Assembly (NCBI RefSeq): GCF_938028775.1
Contig: NZ_CALIZG010000005.1
Location: 37,560-101,559 of the forward strand
DNA length: 64,000 nucleotides
Direction of reading: 5' to 3'
From: Mogibacterium diversum_A
GTDB taxonomy: Bacteria; Bacillota; Clostridia; Peptostreptococcales; Anaerovoracaceae
The position numbers and the translations under genes were made by a program. A model generated the notes under the pieces. The model ran no database searches. It worked only from the letters and a program-made list of their open reading frames with translations, and had not been told where the DNA came from. How positions within the stretch are numbered: the first letter of the stretch is position 1; each line of letters opens with the position of its first letter. This document shows, piece by piece, positions 18,599 through 27,542 of the stretch.

Positions 18599-19964
18599 AG
18601 AATACAAGACTATTTCTGAAGTAGCCGGCCCTTTGATGGTTGTTAAGGGTGTAGAAGACGTAGGCTATGATGAACTAGGTGAGATTGAGCTTGCAAATGG
18701 CGAACTGAGACACTGTAAGGTTCTCGAGCTTAACGGTACTGATGCTGTCGTACAGCTATTTGAAAACTCCGCAGGAATGAACCTTAAAGAGAGTAAGGTA
18801 AGATTTCTTGGTCATGGAAATCAGCTAGGTGTATCACTCGATATGCTTGGAAGAGTATTTGACGGAATGGGCAGACCTATAGACGGCGGTGCTGAAATTA
18901 TTCCTGATGAATACCTCGATATTAACGGACTAGCCATGAATCCGGCTGCAAGAGAGTATCCGTCTGAGTTCATTCAGACTGGTGTATCCGCAATCGACGG
19001 ACTCAACACCCTAGTTAGAGGACAGAAGCTTCCTATCTTCTCTGGATCAGGACTTCCACACGCTAACCTTGCAGCTCAGATTGCAAGACAGGCTAAGGTT
19101 CGCGGTACAGATAGCAAGTTCGCTGTAGTGTTCGCAGCTGTAGGTATCACGTACGAAGAAGCTGAGTTCTTCATGACAGATTTCCGTAGGAGTGGTGCTA
19201 TCGATCGTTCTGTAATGTTCCTAAACCTTGCTAACGACCCTGCTGTAGAGCGTATTGCGACACCTCGTATGGCGCTAACTGCTGCTGAGTACTTAGCGTT
19301 TGAACAGAACATGCACGTTCTCGTTATCATCACTGATATTACGAACTATGCTGAATCTCTTCGTGAGGTTTCTGCTGCTCGTAAGGAGGTTCCAGGTCGT
19401 CGTGGTTATCCAGGGTATCTGTACACCGACCTCGCTACTATGTACGAGAGAGCTGGTAAGAAGAAAGGAATTGATGGTTCAATCACTATGATTCCAATCG
19501 TATCGATGCCTGAGGATGACATCACTCACCCAATTCCTGACCTTACTGGATATATCACAGAGGGACAGATTATCTTATCCAGAGATCTCTACAGAAAGGG
19601 TGTTACACCGCCAATCGATGTACTTCCTTCACTATCCCGTCTAAAGGACAAGGGTATCGGTGAAGGTAAGACTCGTAAGGATCATGCGGACGTACTCAAC
19701 CAGCTCTTTGCTATCTACGCAAGAGGTAAGGAGTGTAAAGAGCTCATGGCTATCCTCGGAGAAGCTGCGCTTAGCGATGTTGACAAGCTATATGCGAAGT
19801 TTGCTGATGAATTTGAGAACAAGTATGTATCACAGGGATACGAGAAGGATAGATCCATTGAGGAAACACTAGATGTTGGCTGGGAGCTTCTCAGAACGAT
19901 GCCTAGATCAGAACTCAAGCGTGTAAAGAAAGAGTACCTCGATGAATTTTATGACAAGAAGTAG
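18591..19964 (+). CDS. ntpB: V/A-type ATPase regulatory subunit B
   Basis: The 457-residue non-catalytic nucleotide-binding subunit that alternates with A in the head. It has a degenerate P-loop (IFSGSGLPHANLAAQI) without the GKT lysine, as expected for B, plus YAESLREVSAARKEVPGRRG and MPEDDITHPIPDLTGYITEG. Start and stop agree with the family length. It is translationally coupled to A and followed by D. Confidence 0.98.
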   Translation: MIREYKTISEVAGPLMVVKGVEDVGYDELGEIELANGELRHCKVLELNGTDAVVQLFENSAGMNLKESKVRFLGHGNQLGVSLDMLGRVFDGMGRPIDGGAEIIPDEYLDINGLAMNPAAREYPSEFIQTGVSAIDGLNTLVRGQKLPIFSGSGLPHANLAAQIARQAKVRGTDSKFAVVFAAVGITYEEAEFFMTDFRRSGAIDRSVMFLNLANDPAVERIATPRMALTAAEYLAFEQNMHVLVIITDITNYAESLREVSAARKEVPGRRGYPGYLYTDLATMYERAGKKKGIDGSITMIPIVSMPEDDITHPIPDLTGYITEGQIILSRDLYRKGVTPPIDVLPSLSRLKDKGIGEGKTRKDHADVLNQLFAIYARGKECKELMAILGEAALSDVDKLYAKFADEFENKYVSQGYEKDRSIEETLDVGWELLRTMPRSELKRVKKEYLDEFYDKK

Positions 19965-19987
19965 CTCAGTAAGAAAGGGATGATCTT

Positions 19988-20677
19988 ATGGCAAGACTAA
20001 ATGTTAACCCAACTAGAATGGTCATGTCTAAGCTTAAAGGGCAACTCAAGGTGGCTATCAAGGGTCACAAGCTCATGAAGGATAAGAGAGACGAACTTAT
20101 GCGAATCTTTCTAGAACTCGCTAGAGAGATTAAAGCACTTCGTGAAGAGGTGGAGCCGATGCTTGAAGAGGTGTATGGAAGCTTTTCAGTAGCGCGTGCC
20201 GTAATGACACCAGAGATGCTAGAGGAAGCTCTAATGTATCCTAAGCAGAGTGTGAAACTCGTTGCGGAAGAGAAAAACGTAATGAGCATTGATGTTCCGT
20301 CCTTCGATTTTGAGCAGGAGAATACGCAGACAGGAAGCGTGTACCCTTATGGATTTGCGACCACGTCAGGTGAACTCGATAAGTCTATTGAGAAGCTCTC
20401 CATTCTATTCCCTAAGCTTCTGCAGCTTGCTGGAATGGAGAAGGAGGCTATGCTCATAGCCGACGAAATCGAGAAGACCAGAAGACGTGTTAATGCTCTT
20501 GAGTATGTCAAGATACCAAACTACAAGGAGACCATCAAGTATATAAAGATGAAACTTGATGAGAACGAGAGAGGTAACCAGACAAGACTCATGAAGGTTA
20601 AGGACATGATGCTGAAAGAGAATATCGAGCAGCAACGTGAAAAGGATGCTGAGATGCTCGCCCAGATGGCAGAATAA
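19988..20677 (+). CDS. ntpD: V/A-type ATPase subunit D (rotor shaft)
   Basis: The 229-residue central-shaft subunit, comparable in role to F-ATPase gamma. It starts with the family signature VNPTRMVMSKLKGQLKVAIK and KGHKLMKDKRDELM, forms long N- and C-terminal coiled helices, and includes RRRVNALEYVKIPNYKETIK. It has a ribosome-binding site (AAAGGGA) and is the last gene of the operon, followed by a terminator. Confidence 0.96.
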   Translation: MARLNVNPTRMVMSKLKGQLKVAIKGHKLMKDKRDELMRIFLELAREIKALREEVEPMLEEVYGSFSVARAVMTPEMLEEALMYPKQSVKLVAEEKNVMSIDVPSFDFEQENTQTGSVYPYGFATTSGELDKSIEKLSILFPKLLQLAGMEKEAMLIADEIEKTRRRVNALEYVKIPNYKETIKYIKMKLDENERGNQTRLMKVKDMMLKENIEQQREKDAEMLAQMAE

Positions 20678-20710
20678 GAGCCTAGGCATAACAATCTAAT
20701 AGTTAATAAA

Positions 20711-20745
20711 AAGAGCTCCGAGTTTTTCTTCGGAGCTCTTGCTTT
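20711..20745. terminator. Terminator between V-ATPase operon and hexomutase gene
   Basis: AAGAGCTCCGA (20711-20721) and TCGGAGCTCTT (20730-20740) form an 11-bp perfect stem. The genes converge here, so it can serve both strands; A-rich sequence before the stem gives a U-tract in the reverse direction. Confidence 0.8.
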
Positions 20746-20762
20746 ATGTGTTCTATGAAACG

Positions 20763-22259
20763 TTAGTCAAGAACCGTTATGTCAATTCCTTCTCTTCCAG
20801 TAAGGAACTCTTTGATGAGTGCAAGTGCTAGTTTCACTCCGCCCTCACTACTGGATTCAACATTGAGAGGCATCACTGGATCATGGAGTGACTTCCTGAG
20901 AAGGAACCAGCCATCATGACCATCGAGGCTATAGTTGATGCGTACTCCTTCGTAGTTAGGGAGTTCAAGCGATAAGCCTGCGGTATGCTCTGTCCAAGCC
21001 GTCATATCCTCGAGGATTTTATCTCCAATCTCACCGAAGTTGTCAGTCGTCAGATTAAACCTAATTTCCAATGACTCAGCAGGCTCAGCAAGTTCAGCAA
21101 TCATGTACTCGATGCCTTTACATTCCTTCTTGAGGTTAGCCGCATTGATAATTGTTTGAACAGCAAGGAAAGCACCGTCATCCAAGTAGTAGTTGTCAGA
21201 GTAGGCTGCGTGACCCGAAGTCTCGATAGCGAGAAACGCATTTTCACCTTCTGCTGATAGCTCTATAGCCTTGTTGATAACATTTTTGTAACCTCTCTTA
21301 TACCTGAGGTGCTTTAAACCGAGTTTATCTTCAAGGAAAGTGTGTAGCTCGTTTGACGTGATGCTGTCAGTGACGACAGTACCGCCAGGATAATCATCTG
21401 CACCGATGGCAGCTGCAAGAGCGACGATTGCATTTCTGCTGATTGGCTTACCCTCTGATGTTACAGCGGCACTTCTGTCAACGTCCGTGTCAAATATTAT
21501 TCCAAGGTCAGCACCTGTCTCGCGCACCTGCTTACAAATCGACTCCATAGCCGCTTTGTTCTCAGGGTTAGGCTGATGATTTGGGAAAGTTCCATCTGGG
21601 TCGAGAAACTGACTGCCACCGATATCTGCACCGAGAGGTGCGAGGACGTTATTTGCAAAGAATCCGCCAGCACCATTTCCAGCATCTACAACGATTTTCA
21701 TATTGCTCAAATCTCCACCTACTCCCGTGCTGATCATCGAGCGGAGGTGAGCGGCGTACATCTGCATCAGATTTACGCTTTCAGCATGGTATTCGAAAGG
21801 AAGTATGTGGGCACTTGCCGCATATTCGAGAACTTCCGTGATGTCTACCTTGTTTAGTCCGCCTTCAGCGGTGAAGAACTTAAATCCATTTCTGTTAAAT
21901 GGCAGGTGGCTAGCAGTGACCATTATTGCTCCATCGAACTCATAGTATGGCATAATTGTCGACATATACATCGCCGGTGTGGAAGCGAGCCCAGCATCGC
22001 TAACCTGGACACCAAGATATGCCATGCCAGACATGAGCGCATCTGCTAAGTCTGGACCAGTGATACGTGGATCTCTGCCAACACATATCTTAAGGTCAAA
22101 TGAATTCTTTCCAACCTTAAAACCTAACCAGTGTGCAAATGCCGCGCCAATTGCAAGTGCGTTGTACCTTGTCAGGTTTACATCTTCACCTTCAACACCG
22201 TTCATGGCGATTCCTCGAATATCGCTACCGTTTTGAAGCTTTAAAATTTCTTTGCCCAT
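20763..22259 (-). CDS. Phosphoglucomutase/phosphomannomutase family enzyme
   Basis: A 498-residue alpha-D-phosphohexomutase that moves a phosphate between C1 and C6 of hexose phosphates. The phosphoserine loop is TASHLP with Ser117, the metal site is IIFDTDVDRSA, and sugar-binding and phosphate-binding regions follow (AIETSGHAAY, and a C-terminal YSLDGHDGWFLLRKS). The N-terminus GSDIRGIAMNG is typical. Glucose versus mannose versus glucosamine preference cannot be read with confidence; GlmM is less likely because the length and loop differ. It converges on the V-ATPase operon. Confidence 0.9.
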   Translation of the reverse strand: MGKEILKLQNGSDIRGIAMNGVEGEDVNLTRYNALAIGAAFAHWLGFKVGKNSFDLKICVGRDPRITGPDLADALMSGMAYLGVQVSDAGLASTPAMYMSTIMPYYEFDGAIMVTASHLPFNRNGFKFFTAEGGLNKVDITEVLEYAASAHILPFEYHAESVNLMQMYAAHLRSMISTGVGGDLSNMKIVVDAGNGAGGFFANNVLAPLGADIGGSQFLDPDGTFPNHQPNPENKAAMESICKQVRETGADLGIIFDTDVDRSAAVTSEGKPISRNAIVALAAAIGADDYPGGTVVTDSITSNELHTFLEDKLGLKHLRYKRGYKNVINKAIELSAEGENAFLAIETSGHAAYSDNYYLDDGAFLAVQTIINAANLKKECKGIEYMIAELAEPAESLEIRFNLTTDNFGEIGDKILEDMTAWTEHTAGLSLELPNYEGVRINYSLDGHDGWFLLRKSLHDPVMPLNVESSSEGGVKLALALIKEFLTGREGIDITVLD

Positions 22260-22290
22260 ATTCTACTCTCCATATATAAATGTATTTAGC

Positions 22291-22320
22291 ATGTTATGAC
22301 GTAAATCACATAACCGTCAA
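22291..22320 (-). promoter_or_regulatory. Probable promoter of the hexomutase gene
   Basis: On the minus strand TTGACG (22315-22320) is 18 bases before TAACAT (22291-22296), about 30 bases before the ATG. Confidence 0.4.
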
Positions 22321-22429
22321 AATCATTGTTTGCAAATTGCTATAATGAAACTTGCACTGATATCATTATACAGAATTATGTGATGAATATGTTATGATAC
22401 TTGTTAATAATGCATTTCGTTTCATGATA

Positions 22430-22458
22430 TTGAGTTAAATATTTTGCAGTGATATAAT
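22430..22458 (+). promoter_or_regulatory. Sigma-A promoter of the sortase gene
   Basis: TTGAGT (22430-22435) and TATAAT (22453-22458) are separated by 17 bases, about 50 bases before the sortase start, which has GAAGGAG as ribosome-binding site. Confidence 0.65.
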
Positions 22459-22507
22459 TTAGTTTCATTAGGTGTGTTCGTGAGATTTAATATAGAAGGA
22501 GATTGCT

Positions 22508-23449
22508 ATGAGAAGTGACAAATATAAAGACATTGAAGCAGGAGACCGTGATTACGGAACTTGCGTGTTAGAAGCAAAAGAAGCCGATGAAATAACGGTA
22601 GATAAAAAAAGTGAGAAGGATAAGAAGGAAAATATGAGCAAAAAGACCAATAATAGGGTCAAAAGAAATAGTGCGATGGACTGGGCATTTAGGGTAATAA
22701 TATTCTGCCTAGTTTGTGTAATTGTTATTAGTGGGTATAAAGTTGGAACGGCGCTTTACAAATATCACCATTCTAGGAGCGGATTTAAGCAGGTTGCGAA
22801 GGAAGCAAAGGTAGATCCTAATCAGTTTACGGGGGTCGTGGATTTTGCAGCTCTACAGAAGATCAATCCTGATGTAGTTGGATGGATTTATCAGAAGGAT
22901 ACCATAATCAACTATCCAATCATGCATGGAAGTGATAACGACATATATTTACACTCAGATATCAACAAGAAGTACAGTGTATCTGGTTCGATTTTTATGG
23001 ATTATAGGAATAGTGCTGACTTCTCTGATTTCAATACGATTATCTATGGTCATCATATGCATGACGGCAGCATGTTCAAGTCGCTAAGAGGATATACGAA
23101 GGAGACGGACTACTACAAGGATCATAAGACTTTTGAGCTTATTACGCCTGATAAAAAGTATCACCTCCAGATAATCTCGGCATTTATTACACCCGCTACT
23201 AGCGAGGCCTATACTTACTCGTTTAATTCAAGTGCTGACAAGCAGGCATTTTTAGATTTTGCTGCGAAGAATTCAAAGGTTTCCACAGGCGTTACAGCGA
23301 CGACAGATGACAAGATTATCACACTCAGCACATGTGCTTATGACTATGATGAAGCTAGATATGTAGTCGTTTGTAAAGCAGTTCCTTGGACCAAAGCTGA
23401 GATAAAAGCAGGTAAGAAGTTACAGGCGAAGATAGACAAACAGAAGTAA
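22508..23449 (+). CDS. srtB: Class B sortase
   Basis: A 313-residue membrane-anchored transpeptidase. An N-terminal cytoplasmic segment of about 55 residues rich in Lys/Asp/Glu precedes one membrane span (VIIFCLVCVIVISGYKVG). The catalytic triad residues are His182 (YGHHMH), Cys276 (LSTCAYD) and Arg284 (DEARYVVV). The longer form and the spacing fit SrtB-type enzymes, which attach iron-uptake or pilus proteins to the cell wall. The cytoplasmic tail is unusually long and charged for SrtB. No substrate gene is adjacent; the only clear sorting-signal protein here is at 40543. Confidence 0.92.
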   Translation: MRSDKYKDIEAGDRDYGTCVLEAKEADEITVDKKSEKDKKENMSKKTNNRVKRNSAMDWAFRVIIFCLVCVIVISGYKVGTALYKYHHSRSGFKQVAKEAKVDPNQFTGVVDFAALQKINPDVVGWIYQKDTIINYPIMHGSDNDIYLHSDINKKYSVSGSIFMDYRNSADFSDFNTIIYGHHMHDGSMFKSLRGYTKETDYYKDHKTFELITPDKKYHLQIISAFITPATSEAYTYSFNSSADKQAFLDFAAKNSKVSTGVTATTDDKIITLSTCAYDYDEARYVVVCKAVPWTKAEIKAGKKLQAKIDKQK

Positions 23450-23501
23450 GTTAGCTTCTAGATTGCAAATTAATGAAATTTTACCACAGAATATAAAAAT
23501 T

Positions 23502-23529
23502 AGAGGAAGATGAGACCTTCCTCTTTTTT
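23502..23529 (+). terminator. Terminator after the sortase gene
   Basis: AGAGGAAG (23502-23509) pairs with CTTCCTCT (23517-23524) and is followed by TTTTT. Confidence 0.8.
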
Positions 23530-23640
23530 ATTTGTGAGATAAACAAATTGATACCCTAAAATCTTTTCTCATCTACATTATTAGTACCTGTACGGATAAT
23601 CCTGTATAATTAATATATAAGATGTTAGAGAGGTGACATT

Positions 23641-24744
23641 ATGGGTATCGACAAAACCAAAATTCGTGATGAGCTACTGCCAGAGGTGCGTAGTTATGCG
23701 GACAATACTCCGCTTGCCGATAAGGATACACTCGACTGTAGCCTTGGTATCAATCCGTATGGCTTCCCAGATGTAGTGATCGATATTGTTCATAGTTTCG
23801 ATGTAAATAGGCTGTATCAGTATCCGCACAGCGATGAGGCTCAGGAAGCAGTGGTCAAGTACTGGCAAGACTACGCCTTCATCGAGCCGGAAAATGTCGT
23901 TATGACTGATGGAAGTGTCTCGGCACTAAATCTACTTGTAAATGTATTTGCAAAACCAGGAGCAGAGGCTGTTATGTTCATGCCGACATTTACCGACATG
24001 GTCGAATATTCGCGAATGATGGGTATGAAAGTGCACGGAGTAGCGACTAGTCTTGAAGATAATTTCAAAGAGGATGTAGACCGACTTATCTCAGCAATTA
24101 CAAAGGATACATCGTTTGTGTATATCGATAATCCCAATAATCCAACAGGTCAGGTTCTGTCGAATGAGGAGCTAGGACGTATTTTAAGCAGATGCGAAGA
24201 ACTAAGCGTCTATGCGATTGTCGATGAGGCATATGCTGATTTTATCCCTAGGGAAGAATCAGCGGTAATGCTCGGACCCAAGTATAATCACATGATTAGT
24301 GTTCGCACCTTCTCAAAAGGATTTGGACTTGCAGGAGCTAGAGCGGGTTACATAATCACCAATAAAGAGCTTGTGAAATACATCAAAAAAGTTAGCAATC
24401 CTTACATGATGAACGAGATGAGTAGAGCGATAACGGCTGCGATACTCAATTACGATGTGCAGCCAGTTGAGCACGGCACCGACTTTACAATTATTAAGGG
24501 GGCTCTTCGTGATGCCTGCGGAGATAAGCTAATAATGGCAGAGACGGATGATAGAGTACCTATATGCCTACTCAGACACATTGATGAAAACGTTGATCTG
24601 CAGGGGCTACTCATAAATGAAAATATCTTGACTTGTAGTGGCAGCGAATTTGAGCCACTTAGCAAAAACTTTGTAAGACTGCGTGTACCGAAAATCTCTG
24701 AAGCGGGCAAGCTGATACAGGCGATAAAAAAAGTGGCTATCTGA
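23641..24744 (+). CDS. PLP-dependent aminotransferase, HisC/CobD-like
   Basis: A 367-residue fold-type I class I/II aminotransferase. Visible motifs: the Asp-Asn-Pro signature YIDNPNNPTGQVLS, the PLP-contacting VDEAYADFIP, and the Schiff-base lysine in RTFSKGFGLAGARAGY. The opening LDCSLGINPYGFP resembles histidinol-phosphate aminotransferase and threonine-phosphate decarboxylase (CobD). No histidine or cobalamin genes are nearby, so the substrate stays open. It has a TATAAT about 35 bases upstream and a GAGGTGA ribosome-binding site. Confidence 0.85.
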   Translation: MGIDKTKIRDELLPEVRSYADNTPLADKDTLDCSLGINPYGFPDVVIDIVHSFDVNRLYQYPHSDEAQEAVVKYWQDYAFIEPENVVMTDGSVSALNLLVNVFAKPGAEAVMFMPTFTDMVEYSRMMGMKVHGVATSLEDNFKEDVDRLISAITKDTSFVYIDNPNNPTGQVLSNEELGRILSRCEELSVYAIVDEAYADFIPREESAVMLGPKYNHMISVRTFSKGFGLAGARAGYIITNKELVKYIKKVSNPYMMNEMSRAITAAILNYDVQPVEHGTDFTIIKGALRDACGDKLIMAETDDRVPICLLRHIDENVDLQGLLINENILTCSGSEFEPLSKNFVRLRVPKISEAGKLIQAIKKVAI

Positions 24745-24780
24745 TATAGTTATATCGGTGAAAGTTTCTTGCTAGCATGA

Positions 24781-24897
24781 GTGGACGTAAGGATAGTGGA
24801 GATTGAAGAAGGTGAATCTACAGACTACTACCGTGATGAAGCTGGGATTCATTACGTTCCTAAACGCAAGCTTGATGATTTGATAATCACAATGTAG
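24781..24897 (+). pseudogene. Possible small ORF or gene remnant
   Basis: A GTG at 24781 opens a 38-codon frame with a protein-like composition (RIVEIEEGESTDYYRDE, then HYVPKRKLDDLIITM), ended by TAGTAG at 24895-24900. The same frame continues past the stops with further protein-like sequence (FETILEAIDIRKGYTS) up to the terminator. This looks more like a decayed gene end than random DNA, but no ribosome-binding site is convincing and I recognise no family. Confidence 0.22.
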
Positions 24898-24932
24898 TAG
24901 TTTGAGACAATTCTCGAAGCAATTGATATTAG

Positions 24933-24970
24933 AAAAGGGTACACTTCGGATGAAGTGCACCCTTTTCTTG
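24933..24970. terminator. Terminator between aminotransferase and phosphoribosyltransferase genes
   Basis: AAAAGGGTACACTTC (24933-24947) and GAAGTGCACCCTTTT (24952-24966) pair with one A-C mismatch around a GGAT loop. A-rich and T-rich flanks make it usable in both directions; the genes converge here. Confidence 0.8.
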
Positions 24971-24995
24971 TGCTAATCGTATTATGAAAAAAGAA

Positions 24996-25547
24996 TTATA
25001 AAATCTGTCCATCTTTACCAAACAGAGGTAGCTTCTCTAGGAAGATGATATCGTCTCTGTCAGCTGCATCACCCTCCGCAAGGACTGCCATCTGACCGAC
25101 TATATTCCCTCCAACTGCGTTTACAAGCTTATCGAGTGCAGTTAACGACTCACCGGTACTGATTACATCATCAACTACCAGTATTCGCTTGCCTTCCATG
25201 GCTTCACGCTCTTCGCGTCCTACGCATAAAGTCTGCATGTGGTCTGTTGTAATCGAATCAACGCTTACTGTAATGAGGTCATCCATATAAATCTTAGGAC
25301 CCTTACGCGCTACGATATAAGGTTTATTACCTGCCTGTCTTGCCATTTCATATGCCAGAGGGATTCCCTTTGATTCAGCAGTAATTATCACATCGAATTC
25401 AGGCGCTTTCTCAAGAAGCTCACTTGCACATGCAACGGTAACTTCAACATCGTTGAACATGATAAAAGCTGCGATATATAAGTCGTCTGAAACCTTGCAT
25501 AGAGGAAGGTGTCTCTCTAGTCCTGCAACATTCAGTAAATAATCCAT
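24996..25547 (-). CDS. Phosphoribosyltransferase (adenine PRTase-like)
   Basis: A 183-residue type I phosphoribosyltransferase. The PRPP-binding motif is RILVVDDVISTGESLTALD, near residue 118, and the N-terminal hood includes TAESKGIPLAYEMARQ. The order and motifs match adenine phosphoribosyltransferase, but xpt/pyrE-like proteins can look similar, so I call it Apt-like rather than apt. It would salvage a purine base to its nucleotide; adenine deaminase at 37226 is another purine-salvage gene of the window. It is divergent from the acyl-CoA ligase genes. Confidence 0.8.
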   Translation of the reverse strand: MDYLLNVAGLERHLPLCKVSDDLYIAAFIMFNDVEVTVACASELLEKAPEFDVIITAESKGIPLAYEMARQAGNKPYIVARKGPKIYMDDLITVSVDSITTDHMQTLCVGREEREAMEGKRILVVDDVISTGESLTALDKLVNAVGGNIVGQMAVLAEGDAADRDDIIFLEKLPLFGKDGQIL

Positions 25548-25611
25548 TGGTCGTCCTCCGTGTCCTATCTTCTATCTAAAAGTATTTAGTGAAGAAAATC
25601 TTGATTGAATT

Positions 25612-25641
25612 ATTATAGCACTGCTGATGATAGGCTTGCAA
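25612..25641 (-). promoter_or_regulatory. Promoter of the phosphoribosyltransferase gene
   Basis: On the minus strand TTGCAA (25636-25641) precedes TATAAT (25612-25617) by 18 bases, with TGC directly before the -10, an extended -10 promoter. Confidence 0.6.
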
Positions 25642-25644
25642 ACA

Positions 25645-25673
25645 TTGCAATATAGCGCAAAAAATGATAAAAT
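25645..25673 (+). promoter_or_regulatory. Promoter of the acyl-CoA ligase genes
   Basis: TTGCAA (25645-25650) and TAAAAT (25668-25673) are 17 bases apart. This -35 lies 3 bases from the -35 of the opposite promoter (25636-25641), so the two promoters are back to back. Confidence 0.5.
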
Positions 25674-25754
25674 TTCATGATACACAATGATAGTATAATT
25701 GCTTAGTATGTGCACTTTTAGAGGCATAAATATAAAGGGACATGGGCATTAGAT

Positions 25755-27542
25755 ATGAATAAAAAGAAATATGAAAATCAACTATACGATGTTAGCTATG
25801 TTGAAACGCTCAAAGAACTAGTAGATAACTCTGTTCTGAAATTTTCGGACAGAGCTGCGTATATGTACAAGGATGATCACAAGGAACCATTCAAAACGAT
25901 GACTTATGCCGAGTTCAAAGATGAGCAGAATGCAATCGGTACAGCGCTAATCGAGAGAGGTTTTAAGGGTAGTAAGATTGCAGTAATAGGCGATAACTCG
26001 CATAGATGGGCACTATCATATTACTCGGTCGTATGTGGCGTGGGAGTAATTGTGCCTATAGATAGAAACCTTGAAAAGGGCGAAATTACCAACCTGCTGC
26101 AGCGTGCTGATGTCGAGGCGGTATTTGCATCAACTAAACTTGCTAGTACGATAGCGTCGTTACTAGAAGAGCTACCTATAGTAAAAAAAGTTATCATCAT
26201 GGCGGCACCTGGAGATGACGTTGATGAATTCCTCGAAGATGAGAGATTCATGACTATGGAGCAGCTCGTTGCAGAAGGAAAAGAACTTGTTGCTCAAGGC
26301 AAGCTCGATTATATAGATGCAGAGATTCACGCAGAAGATCTATCGACAATCCTGTTCACTTCAGGAACGACTGGGTTAGCTAAAGGTGTAATGCTTTCAC
26401 ACCGAAATCTCTCTCAGAACGTATTTAATATGTCAAAATACGTACAAATTCCAGATGGAGGCAGAGTACTCGATGTGCTTCCGATGCACCACGTGTACGA
26501 GATGACCTGCACTGTTATGACGAGCTTTTATCAGGGAGCTACTGTCGTAATTTGCGAGGGTCTCAAGTATATACAGCAGAATTTCGTAGAGGCTGAGTGC
26601 AACATCATGCTTGGTGTTCCGCTGATCTTCGAAAATATATATAGAAAGATTTGGACTAAGGCGGAGAAAAGCGGAAATGCTGACAAGCTGAGACGAGCAA
26701 TTAATATGTCTATGAAGCTTGATCTTAGAAATAAGAAAATAGTAACTAAGAGACTTTTCAAGGCGGTTCACGATATATTCGGCGAAAGCTTATATATTCT
26801 TATAGCTGGGGGCGCAGCAATTGATCCAAACGTAATTTCTGAATTTGAAGCTATGGGTCTCCCTATGATGCAAGGATATGGTATGACCGAAAACTCTCCT
26901 ATTATTGCAGTAAATCAGGACAGATACGGAAAAGCTGCTTCAGTGGGAAAGCCGATGCCTGGAACAGAGGTACGAATAGTAGATAAGGATGAAAGTGGAA
27001 TTGGTGAAGTAATATGCAAGGGTCCATCGGTGATGATGGGATATTACAAGGATGCAGAGAATACGGCCAAAACCATCAAGGATGGATGGTTGTATACTGG
27101 TGACTATGGATATCTGGATGAAGATGGATTCCTTTATATCACAGGCCGCAAGAAGAATGTAATCGTAACTAAGGGTGGTAAAAATATTTTCCCTGAAGAG
27201 GTAGAGTATTACTTGCTGCTCAGTGACTTTATAAGTGAAGTAATCGTTTACGGTAAGCACGAAGAGATTAAGGACGATCTGATTTGTACAGCGATAATGT
27301 ATCCGGACTTTAAGGCTCTTGAAAATGCAGGGTACATGACCGACGAAGAGAAGTACCGCAAGCTGAAGGAAGCTGTTGAAGAAGCAAATTCCAAGATGCC
27401 TCCTTTCAAGCGTGTTAAGAGAATCGAGATTCGTGAAGACGACTTTATCAAGACGACAACACTTAAGATCAAGAGATTCGAGGAAGAAAACTATGAGTAT
27501 AAATTCGACGACAGAGACTTCGAGAAGGGACGCAGATTCTAA
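25755..27542 (+). CDS. Long-chain-fatty-acid-CoA ligase (AMP-forming), copy 1
   Basis: A 595-residue ANL-superfamily adenylating enzyme. Motifs in order: the P-loop LFTSGTTGLAKGVMLSH near residue 200, the adenine-binding QGYGMTENSP, the DGWLYTGDYGYLDEDGF hinge region and ITGRKKNVIVTKGGKNIFP, then the C-terminal catalytic Lys in KTTTLKIKRF. It would activate a carboxylic acid, most probably a fatty acid, to its CoA ester; chain length cannot be read. The next gene is a paralogue that starts inside it. Confidence 0.88.
   Translation: MNKKKYENQLYDVSYVETLKELVDNSVLKFSDRAAYMYKDDHKEPFKTMTYAEFKDEQNAIGTALIERGFKGSKIAVIGDNSHRWALSYYSVVCGVGVIVPIDRNLEKGEITNLLQRADVEAVFASTKLASTIASLLEELPIVKKVIIMAAPGDDVDEFLEDERFMTMEQLVAEGKELVAQGKLDYIDAEIHAEDLSTILFTSGTTGLAKGVMLSHRNLSQNVFNMSKYVQIPDGGRVLDVLPMHHVYEMTCTVMTSFYQGATVVICEGLKYIQQNFVEAECNIMLGVPLIFENIYRKIWTKAEKSGNADKLRRAINMSMKLDLRNKKIVTKRLFKAVHDIFGESLYILIAGGAAIDPNVISEFEAMGLPMMQGYGMTENSPIIAVNQDRYGKAASVGKPMPGTEVRIVDKDESGIGEVICKGPSVMMGYYKDAENTAKTIKDGWLYTGDYGYLDEDGFLYITGRKKNVIVTKGGKNIFPEEVEYYLLLSDFISEVIVYGKHEEIKDDLICTAIMYPDFKALENAGYMTDEEKYRKLKEAVEEANSKMPPFKRVKRIEIREDDFIKTTTLKIKRFEEENYEYKFDDRDFEKGRRF

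Noticed and set aside
27376..27492. Upstream start of acyl-CoA ligase copy 2
   Set aside because: It would add 39 residues read inside copy 1 without a ribosome-binding site; ATG 27493 has GAGG upstream.
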